Source of the DNA: Larkinella insperata
Lineage (GTDB): Bacteria > Bacteroidota > Bacteroidia > Cytophagales > Spirosomataceae
Length of the DNA: 64,000 nucleotides
Assembly (NCBI RefSeq): GCF_026248825.1
Contig: NZ_CP110973.1
Location: forward strand, 4,423,501 to 4,487,500
Reading direction: 5' to 3'
Shown one piece after another: positions 58,030 to 64,000 of this stretch. How positions within the stretch are numbered: the first letter of the stretch is position 1; every line of letters starts with the position of its first letter. The notes beneath the pieces were generated by a model that saw only the letters and a program-made list of their open reading frames with translations, searched no databases and was not told where the DNA came from. The position numbers and the translations under genes were made by a program.

Positions 58030-59747
58030 GTGGTATCGATTGGCTGATTCTGGCGGGTACGCTGACGCTCATTATCAGTTACGGTGTGATTCGCAGCCGG
58101 GGCAACCGCAGCATGGATGACTACTTGCTGGCCGACCAGTCGCTGCCCTGGTACCACGTCTGCCTGTCGGTGATGGCGACGCAGGCCAGTGCGGTTACGT
58201 TTCTTTCGGCGCCCGGTCAGGCTTTTACCGACGGGATGCGGTTTGTGCAGTTTTACTTCGGCCTGCCGCTGGCAATGGTGGTGCTGGCCATTACTTTCGT
58301 TCCGATTTTTCACAAACTAAAGGTTTTTACGGCCTACGAATACCTTGAATCCCGGTTCGATGCCCGCGTCCGGGTCTTTACGGCCCTGTTGTTTTTACTC
58401 CAGCGGAGTTTATCGACGGGGCTTTCCATCTATGCGCCTTCCATCATTTTATCGACCATTCTGGGCTGGAACATCGTCTGGACCAACATCATCATGGGCG
58501 GTGTCGTGCTGGTTTATACCGTTTCGGGCGGAGCCAAAGCCATTTCGCACACCCACTTGCAGCAGATGGTCATTGTAACGGCAGCCATGTTTGTGGCCGG
58601 ATGGATGACGGTGCACCTACTCCCGGCGGATGTGGGGTTTCTGGATGCGCTCCAGGTGGCCGGTAAATCCGGGCGACTCAACACCATCGACCTCGAATTT
58701 GATCCCAGCAGCCGTTACAACCTCTGGTCGGGGCTGATCGGCGGTTTTTTTCTGCAATTGTCGTACTTCGGTACCGATCAGTCGCAGGTGGGCCGGTACC
58801 TGACCGGGCAGTCGGTGGGGCAGAGTCGGCTGGGGCTGCTGGCAAACGGGATGCTGAAGGTGCCGATGCAGTTTCTGATTCTGCTGATTGGAGCGCTGGT
58901 TTTTGTTTTTTACCAGTTTAACCCTTCGCCGGTATTTTTCAATAAAGTTGAAACCGATCAACTGCTGAAAAGCCCGTACGCCGAGCAATACCGTCGGCTG
59001 GAAACGGAGCACCAGGCCATTGCCGCCCGACGGCAGCAGGCCGTTCTGACGCTGAATAAGGCGCTTTCCAACGACAATGCGCAGGGCGTGGAGCAAACCC
59101 GCATGCTCATCAGCCAGCGCGATCAGGAAGCCAAAGCCGTTAAAAACCAGGTCGTTGATTTAATCAAAAAGAACAATCCCGTCGGCGACACCAGCGACGT
59201 AAACTACGTCTTTTTGCGGTTTGTGCTGGATTTCCTGCCGCATGGTCTGATTGGTCTGCTCATTGCCGTCATCTTCAGTGCATCAATGGGGTCAATTGCG
59301 GCTGCTTATAACTCGCTGGCTTCCACGACGATTGTGGATATTTATAAACGGCTTTTCTGCAAAAGTTACAGCGATGGGCATTACCTGAAAGCGTCGCGGG
59401 TTGCCACGGTCATCTGGGGCTTGTTCTGCATCGTTGTGGCCCAGTTTGCCACCAAGCTCGGCAGCATGATCGAAGCCGTCAACATTCTGGGTTCGCTGTT
59501 TTACGGAGTCATACTGGGGATTTTCCTGGTGGCCTTTTATTTTAAAACCATCGGCGGGCGGGCTACATTCTGGGCCGCCGTGCTGACGGAAGCAATCGTT
59601 ATCTGGTGCTGGTGGGCGGAGGTGACGGCTTTTCTGTGGCTCAACGTCATCGGCTGTGTGCTGCTGATCGGCATTGCCTGGCTGCTGGAAAACGTCATGC
59701 CCTCGAAAACCGTACGGCCGACCGAAAGTCTACCGACTTCCCAATAA
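58026..59747 (+). CDS. sodium:solute symporter (SSS family)
   Basis: The 573-residue protein has thirteen or more transmembrane segments and the SSS signatures: MDDYLLADQSLPWYHVCLSVMATQASAVTFLSAPGQAF near the start, YLESRFDARVRVFTALLFLLQRS, and GGFFLQLSYFGTDQSQVGRYLTG in the sodium-binding region. A roughly 100-residue hydrophilic loop (about 300-385) with KVETDQLLKSPYAEQYRR is longer than in the basic members. It transports an unidentified organic solute with Na+. Together with the small gene it forms a two-gene operon that ends in a terminator. Confidence 0.9.
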   Translation: MSGIDWLILAGTLTLIISYGVIRSRGNRSMDDYLLADQSLPWYHVCLSVMATQASAVTFLSAPGQAFTDGMRFVQFYFGLPLAMVVLAITFVPIFHKLKVFTAYEYLESRFDARVRVFTALLFLLQRSLSTGLSIYAPSIILSTILGWNIVWTNIIMGGVVLVYTVSGGAKAISHTHLQQMVIVTAAMFVAGWMTVHLLPADVGFLDALQVAGKSGRLNTIDLEFDPSSRYNLWSGLIGGFFLQLSYFGTDQSQVGRYLTGQSVGQSRLGLLANGMLKVPMQFLILLIGALVFVFYQFNPSPVFFNKVETDQLLKSPYAEQYRRLETEHQAIAARRQQAVLTLNKALSNDNAQGVEQTRMLISQRDQEAKAVKNQVVDLIKKNNPVGDTSDVNYVFLRFVLDFLPHGLIGLLIAVIFSASMGSIAAAYNSLASTTIVDIYKRLFCKSYSDGHYLKASRVATVIWGLFCIVVAQFATKLGSMIEAVNILGSLFYGVILGIFLVAFYFKTIGGRATFWAAVLTEAIVIWCWWAEVTAFLWLNVIGCVLLIGIAWLLENVMPSKTVRPTESLPTSQ

Positions 59748-59752
59748 AAATA

Positions 59753-59778
59753 CAGCCCACGGTTTAAGCCGTGGGCTG
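59753..59778 (-). terminator. bidirectional terminator
   Basis: CAGCCCACGG / CCGTGGGCTG (10 bp, 6-nt loop). On the minus strand it is followed by TATTTTTATT, so it best serves the DUF2911 gene; it also follows the symporter stop by 6 nt. Confidence 0.8.
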
Positions 59779-59809
59779 GAAAATTCAGAAACGCGGGTCC
59801 TGCACCTGT

Positions 59810-60721
59810 TTAGGCTTTCTTCTTTTTTCCTTTGACGGGTGTTGCCGGCATCATCGCTTGGTAATCGCTAACACCTTTCTGAATACCGTCTTTGTAGAAC
59901 CGGAAAACCGGGTCGTTTGAAGCCTCGCCCAGCGCCAGCGCCTTTTTAGCCAGCGGCAGAGCCTCGGCAACTTTTCCCATTTTCGACAGAAGCTGCGCCT
60001 TGATCCAGACGTTGGCGTAGGTTTCTTTCAGGCCAATCGATTTGTCAATCCAGGATAGCGCCTGATCGAGGTTCCGGTTTTGGAAAAGGTTCCAGTTGGC
60101 CGCAGCTTGCAGCACCCCGGCGTCCTCGGGCTTATCGGCAACGGCTTTTTCGATGTTGGCCTGCGCATTAGCCAGAACGTTGACTCTCAGGTTGGCCGTG
60201 GCCCGTGTATCGGCCCAGTCCAGGTTGAAATTGGCGGTGCTGTCGGTCAGGTCGCTGAAGCTCAGGCTGAACGTTTCCGTCATTTTGCTCATTTTTTCGG
60301 CTTTAATCTGAACCCGAAGGGCATCTTCCTCCTTTTTATAACCATTAGGGATTCCTTCTTCCGCACTCGCCGTTGGGTTTTTGTTGAAGATGAGGGTCCA
60401 TTCGCCCTGGTTCGGAATTGAAAAAACCGAGTAGGTGCCAGCCGGGAGTTTCTGCCCCTGAACCATAACGTCCGTGGAGGTTTTAAAGTTGGTTGCAGCA
60501 TTGGCACCCGTCCGCCAGAGCTGCCCGATGGGGGCCAGGGGCGTTTGAGCTCCCAAAGCCGCACGGCCTTTCAGGCTGGGTCGGGAGTAGGTAACCGTGA
60601 AGTCGGTGGTGCCCACCGTCTGAATCAGGGTTGCGCCCGGACTAGCCTGCGGTAATTTGATTTGCGCGAAGGTAAGCTGTGCCCCCAGCGTCAGCATGGC
60701 CAGAATGGATAATTTCTTCAT
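59810..60721 (-). CDS. DUF2911 secreted protein
   Basis: The 303-residue protein has a signal peptide (1-19, cut after LTFAQ). The DUF2911 domain includes LPQASPGATLIQTVGTTDFTVTYSRPSLKGRAALG, LWRTGANAATNFKTSTDVMVQGQKLPAGTYSVFSIP, and EWTLIFNKN. The C-terminal part has helical TPR-like repeats (LFQNRNLDQALSWIDKSI, AEALPLAKKALALG) and a basic KGKKKKA end. It is probably a periplasmic or surface protein of unknown role; genomes of this group often hold several copies. Confidence 0.88.
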   Translation of the reverse strand: MKKLSILAMLTLGAQLTFAQIKLPQASPGATLIQTVGTTDFTVTYSRPSLKGRAALGAQTPLAPIGQLWRTGANAATNFKTSTDVMVQGQKLPAGTYSVFSIPNQGEWTLIFNKNPTASAEEGIPNGYKKEEDALRVQIKAEKMSKMTETFSLSFSDLTDSTANFNLDWADTRATANLRVNVLANAQANIEKAVADKPEDAGVLQAAANWNLFQNRNLDQALSWIDKSIGLKETYANVWIKAQLLSKMGKVAEALPLAKKALALGEASNDPVFRFYKDGIQKGVSDYQAMMPATPVKGKKKKA

Positions 60722-60802
60722 GACGTAAATTAATTGTATGTCGTAGTATATTGAGGACGAAATTGCAGTTTTTTAAAGTCAAAGCCAACATTCCTTTTCG
60801 AA

Positions 60803-61345
60803 ATGCACCGTAAACCGCTATTAAATCTGCTGCTCAACCACCAACCCGCCGATGAAAATGAACAGCGGATGCTGGAACAAACCATCCAGTTCGTCCAGAA
60901 TCACGCTGATTGTTTTGAACGCCATCTTCAGATCGGGCACGTGACGGGTTCGGCCTGGATTGTCAGCCCGGATCGTCAGAAGGTGGTTTTGCTGCACCAC
61001 GCCAAACTCGACCGCTGGTTTCAGCCCGGTGGACATGCCGATGGCGACCCGGATGTGCTGGCGGTGGCCCTGCGGGAAGCGGAAGAAGAAACGGGGCTGC
61101 TGGATTTGAACGTAATCGGTCCGGGTATTTTCGATGTGGATGTGCACACCATTCCGGCCCGGCAGAATGAGCCCGAACATCTGCATTACGACATCCGGTT
61201 TTTGCTGGAAGCCGCCACGGACCATCCCTTCATCCGGACGCGGGAAACAAAAGACGTCCGGTGGGTTGCCTATGGCGAAATTGAAAGTTTAACCTCCGAA
61301 AAGTCAATTTTAAGAATGAAAAATAAAGTTATTGCTAAAAACTAA
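60803..61345 (+). CDS. NUDIX hydrolase
   Basis: The 180-residue protein has a Nudix box in GHADGDPDVLAVALREAEEETGL (about 77-98), with the REAEEETG core. The first Glu position of the classic box is Pro, as in a sub-branch of the family. It is preceded by HHAKLDRWFQPGG. It should hydrolyse a nucleoside diphosphate linked to another group, in the cytoplasm. An AT-rich hairpin (AAAAACAT/ATGTTTTT at 61344-61363) lies at the stop and may terminate it. Confidence 0.9.
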   Translation: MHRKPLLNLLLNHQPADENEQRMLEQTIQFVQNHADCFERHLQIGHVTGSAWIVSPDRQKVVLLHHAKLDRWFQPGGHADGDPDVLAVALREAEEETGLLDLNVIGPGIFDVDVHTIPARQNEPEHLHYDIRFLLEAATDHPFIRTRETKDVRWVAYGEIESLTSEKSILRMKNKVIAKN

Positions 61346-61429
61346 AAACATAGTTATGTTTTTGCTGTTATATTAGCATCGGAAACGGATTGTTTAGTTT
61401 TCGCAGTACAACAAAACCACAGGAAAATC

Positions 61430-61813
61430 ATGAAGACGATATTAGGGACCTGCCTGGGTCTGTTAGCGATAGCTTTGGCTATCCCGGCCCTTGCGCAGGA
61501 TAAACTGAAGAATGATCCGACCTACTCGACGTCTAATTATAAGCATCCTAATAAAGCGGCAGCTGCCCGTCAGTGGGAGCCGGAGAAAGGCATCGAGTTT
61601 AAAAGGCGTAAAGCACGGCCGCAAAACATTGCTTCCTACCGCGAACAGCAGCGTCGGGGAGGCATCGGAGACCCGGCCATTGCTGTACCGGCAACCCCCT
61701 CCGTGGCCAACCGGAATTACAAGCAGCAAAACCGGATGGTGAACCCGCAGCCGGCCAACAAACCGGAGGTAGCGACCACGCAACCCGAAGCCGACGAAAG
61801 TGTGGGCAACTAA
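61430..61813 (+). CDS. uncharacterised small secreted protein
   Basis: The 127-residue protein has a clear signal peptide (1-22, cut after LALAQ). A basic, Pro/Gln/Asn-rich mature part follows, without a predicted fold: KNDPTYSTSNYKHPNKAAAARQWEPEKGIEFKRRKARPQ, and a tail with PANKPEVATTQPEADESVGN. It has the look of a disordered periplasmic or surface protein. I do not know a family. A strong terminator follows. Confidence 0.7.
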   Translation: MKTILGTCLGLLAIALAIPALAQDKLKNDPTYSTSNYKHPNKAAAARQWEPEKGIEFKRRKARPQNIASYREQQRRGGIGDPAIAVPATPSVANRNYKQQNRMVNPQPANKPEVATTQPEADESVGN

Positions 61814-61832
61814 TAAAAACGATTCAGAAGAG

Positions 61833-61860
61833 ACCACCTCAGCAATGGGGTGGTTTTTTT
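61833..61860 (+). terminator. terminator after the small secreted protein
   Basis: ACCACCTC / GGGGTGGT pair over 8 positions (one G-T) with a 6-nt loop and are followed by TTTTTT. The stem includes the ATG at 61845 that opens the next frame. Confidence 0.82.
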
Positions 61861-62126
61861 ATGCCCACACTCTCGGCCTGGACAAGCAATTACAGTTGGT
61901 TAAACAGTTGAAAAGCCGTTCGGGCTTCAAGAAGAAGAAAAGCATCTACCGGGCTGCCGTTCAGCACGACGAAACGTTTCTGCAGGAAGGGTTTGAAACC
62001 CGCCGAAAACACAGTTTCAACGTGGAATGGCTCGCCCGCACGGCGTTGCGCAACTGGTTTGGCCTGATTGGTGTGGCCGCCATCTGTTCGTCGGATGCCG
62101 CCAAAATTACCGGTTTTGGCCGTTAA
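61845..62126 (+). CDS. uncharacterised 93-codon frame
   Basis: The frame has KQLKSRSGFKKKKSIYRAAVQ, HDETFLQEGFETRRKHSFNVEW, LARTALRNWFGLIGVAAIC and ends SSDAAKITGFGR. The codons end mostly in G or C. Its only ATG lies within the preceding terminator stem, which is odd; an alternative start (for example a TTG near 61896) or a truncated older gene are possible. The stop shares the TTAA with the stop of the macro-domain gene on the other strand, which supports both ends. No family is recognised. Confidence 0.42.
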   Translation: MGWFFYAHTLGLDKQLQLVKQLKSRSGFKKKKSIYRAAVQHDETFLQEGFETRRKHSFNVEWLARTALRNWFGLIGVAAICSSDAAKITGFGR

Positions 62127-62635
62127 GCCGTTGTGGAAAGCCCCTGCTGGTAGAGCCGGAAGTTTTCGTCGTCAAAGCAAACGAATTGGACCTCATGAAC
62201 CGAAGTCTCCCGCTGTTGGCCGAATTCCTGAACGGTTTTCAGGGCGATGGCGCAGGCCTGGTCTTTCGGGTACCGGTAAACGCCCGTGCTGATGTTGGGA
62301 AATGCCACGGTGATGAGCCCCCGTTCCGTGGCAATTTCCAGCACCCGGCGGTAGCAGCTGGCCAGCAGTTCCGGCTCGCGGCTGTTGCCACCGCGCCAGA
62401 TCGGCCCAACGGTATGAATGACGTACCGGGCGGGCAATCGGTAGCCCCCGGTGATTTTGGCCTGGCCGGTCGGGCAGCCGTTCAGCATCCGGCATTCGGC
62501 CAGCAAGTCCGGACCAGCCGCCCGGTGGATGGCGCCATCGACACCACCTCCGCCCAGCAGGCTCGAATTAGCCGCGTTGACAATGGCATCAACCGCGCAT
62601 TTTGTGATATCTCCCTGAATAACCGTAAGTTTCAT
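62123..62635 (-). CDS. ymdB: macro-domain protein, O-acetyl-ADP-ribose deacetylase type
   Basis: The 170-residue macro domain shows the ADP-ribose-binding motifs QGDITKCAVDAIVNAANSSLLGGGGVDGAIHRAAG (residues 6-40) and FPNISTGVYRYP (about 113-124), plus ITGGYRLPARYVIHTVGP. It should remove acetyl groups from O-acetyl-ADP-ribose or ADP-ribose from proteins. It starts 14 nt after the subtilase gene. Its stop overlaps the convergent frame's stop at TTAA. Confidence 0.92.
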   Translation of the reverse strand: MKLTVIQGDITKCAVDAIVNAANSSLLGGGGVDGAIHRAAGPDLLAECRMLNGCPTGQAKITGGYRLPARYVIHTVGPIWRGGNSREPELLASCYRRVLEIATERGLITVAFPNISTGVYRYPKDQACAIALKTVQEFGQQRETSVHEVQFVCFDDENFRLYQQGLSTTA

Positions 62636-62649
62636 GCGTCCGTGGGCCG

Positions 62650-64000
62650 TTAGTACTTCATCAGTTTTACCGTCCGCTGGGCACTGGGCGTCGAAAGCGT
62701 CAGAAAATACAGGCCGGGGGAAAGGCTGAGGGCCTGCAGGGAAAAATGGCTAGCCTGGTCGGATGCGTACTTCTGCTGCCAGACCACCTGACCCGCCGAA
62801 TTGGTTACCGTTGCGTTGATGGTTTGGTTCAACGGGATTTCGTTCCACTGTACCGTAAGGCGATCGGCGCTGGTGAATGGATTTGGGTAAACCAGTAACG
62901 AATACGACTCAGCGGCAACGGTCAAGGCCCGTTCGAAATTTGGAATGCCGTAACCGAGTTCATTGTCGGGCTGGGTCCACTGGCTGCCCGACTGGCGCAG
63001 GCATTCGATAACCTGTTGAGCGGTCAGGCGCGGATTGGCCTGCCAGAAACCCGCTGCCAGAGCCGCCACCAGGGGAGCGGAATAGGACGTACCGTTGCCG
63101 GTGGTAATCAACCCCGATGAGGAACCCAGGGCGGTGCCTAAGCCGTAGGCCACCAGATCGGGTTTAATCCGCCCGTCGGCCGTGGGACCAAACGAACTGA
63201 AAGGCGCCCGGATGCCCTCGCGGTCGACGGCGCCGATGGACAGGATGGTGGCCACGTCGGCCGGGGCGCCGATGTAGCGCCAGGGGTCGTTGCCTTCGTT
63301 CCCCGCCGAAACCACCACCAGCATCCCCACTTCGGCCGCCCAGCGGGCGGCCCGGCTGATGAGTGTTGTTTGCCCGTTCAGATCGTTATAAGAATGGTTT
63401 TGCGTGGGATCATCGAAGGTAGTGTAACCCAGCGACGAGTTGATGACATCAACCCCCGAACTGTCGGCGTACTCAGCACCGAGCAGCCAGTTTACCTCCT
63501 CAACCGGCGTTTCACTCGTGGCGTCTTCCGTGCGCAGCAGAAGGTAAGAGGCTTTGTGGGCGGGTCCCACCAGCTGGTTTTCCTGATAACCAGCCATGAT
63601 CGACAGCACGTTCTGCCCGTGGGAATCGTCTTCGAACACGCTCGTTTCTTTCTTCACGAAATCGTACGTACCGACCACGCACTTTTCGCTAAAAAGCTGG
63701 CTTAGGAATGGCACCTGATTGGCATTGCGAAAACCGGCATCCAGAACGGCTACCAGCATTCCTTCGCCCCGGTAGCCTTGCGCGTGCATTTTATCGACGC
63801 CAAGCTGAAGTAGCTGCTCGCGGGAGTTGCCGTACACTTGCGGGTCGTCTACCTGCCCGCGTTTGTCCCGGCGCCGGTTGGCCGCAAACTGTGCAAATCC
63901 GACCCGGGCCCGGCCGATGGAGCGGTTGCTTTCAAGGCCGGCCACAAACGGCAGGGCCCGAATGACCGTCAGATTGGCGTCGGTCGTTTCGACCAGAACG
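62650..64000 (-). CDS. S8 family serine protease with T9SS C-terminal domain (5' end missing)
   Basis: The frame is open to the window edge, so the N-terminus is missing; the apparent internal GTG start at 63945 is not the true start. The subtilisin triad is present: Asp in MLVAVLDAGF (near 63750), His in DDSHGQNVLSIMAG (near 63620) and Ser in GTSYSAPLVAALAAG (near 63090). The last 80 residues are the type IX secretion sorting domain (YSLLVYPNPFTSADRLTVQW, AGQVVWQQKYA, LSPGLYFLTL). The protein should cross the outer membrane and act outside or on the cell surface. The gene is 14 nt upstream of the macro-domain gene and may be its operon partner. Confidence 0.9.
   Translation of the reverse strand, partial: VLVETTDANLTVIRALPFVAGLESNRSIGRARVGFAQFAANRRRDKRGQVDDPQVYGNSREQLLQLGVDKMHAQGYRGEGMLVAVLDAGFRNANQVPFLSQLFSEKCVVGTYDFVKKETSVFEDDSHGQNVLSIMAGYQENQLVGPAHKASYLLLRTEDATSETPVEEVNWLLGAEYADSSGVDVINSSLGYTTFDDPTQNHSYNDLNGQTTLISRAARWAAEVGMLVVVSAGNEGNDPWRYIGAPADVATILSIGAVDREGIRAPFSSFGPTADGRIKPDLVAYGLGTALGSSSGLITTGNGTSYSAPLVAALAAGFWQANPRLTAQQVIECLRQSGSQWTQPDNELGYGIPNFERALTVAAESYSLLVYPNPFTSADRLTVQWNEIPLNQTINATVTNSAGQVVWQQKYASDQASHFSLQALSLSPGLYFLTLSTPSAQRTVKLMKY

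Noticed and set aside
1..64000. tRNA or rRNA genes, CRISPR arrays, intact insertion sequences
   Set aside because: No cloverleaf-like TpsiC arms, spaced direct repeats or intact transposase genes were recognised by eye. A tRNAscan or repeat search would be decisive.

Overview
The window reads as a chromosomal stretch of a moderately GC-rich member of the Bacteroidota, most likely a Cytophagales genus of the Spirosoma/Larkinella type (inference). The grounds are the following: -7 promoter elements of the form TAnnTTTG in front of many genes, few strong Shine-Dalgarno sites, a secreted protease with a type IX secretion C-terminal domain, a TonB-linked beta-barrel receptor with a carboxypeptidase-like domain, a DUF5686 protein, DUF6600 and DUF2911 proteins, and a LytS/LytTR two-component pair. 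No rRNA, tRNA, CRISPR array, phage or intact insertion sequence was seen.

Layout. 1-3 kb: a small outer-membrane barrel protein and an MFS-VOC-HAD operon. 3-5 kb: AraC regulator and NmrA-type reductase. 5-9 kb: a PQQ dehydrogenase with a built-in cytochrome c domain, then L-serine dehydratase. 8.8-11 kb: sensor kinase, LytTR regulator and a 52-residue membrane protein too short for usual gene calling. 11-15 kb: TonB-linked receptor and AI-2E family transporter. 15-16.5 kb: RibD/DHFR-like reductase and its AraC regulator. 16.7-26.6 kb: one long minus-strand unit running hisG, hisD, a toxin-antitoxin pair, hisC, a barrel protein, an AddA-like helicase and a GH127 enzyme. 26.7-33.2 kb: glycosylasparaginase, an unknown secreted protein and two amidohydrolases. 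33.2-36 kb: an AT-richer patch with two glycan-related genes. 36-43.5 kb: a cluster of small accessory genes, two further AraC/oxidoreductase pairs and a SWIM-domain protein. 43.6-46.5 kb: CorA, MscS and a secreted phosphodiesterase. 46.8-50.5 kb: a complete PaoABC-type molybdenum aldehyde oxidoreductase. 50.6-64 kb: envelope proteins, small membrane proteins, an AraC regulator, a sodium:solute symporter with a 41-residue partner, NUDIX and macro-domain proteins, and the 3' end of a secreted subtilase.

Recurring theme. All five AraC-type regulators lie directly upstream of, and on the same strand as, an enzyme or membrane gene. In four the gap carries a full or near TAnnTTTG element, and in the fifth a weaker one. 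In three pairs (near 4.0, 15.6 and 38.4 kb) the promoter also has a TACAA box exactly 30 nt before the TTTG, and two share the 13-mer TTTGTCGCATCAA. This looks like a repeated regulator-target module.

Other points to check: a frameshifted antitoxin next to an intact PIN toxin inside the his operon; an AddA C-terminus that keeps the fold of a PD-(D/E)XK nuclease but has lost its catalytic residues; purine/pyrimidine hairpins in three intergenic gaps, two sharing a 17-mer; and amidohydrolase domains without the metal-binding HxH.
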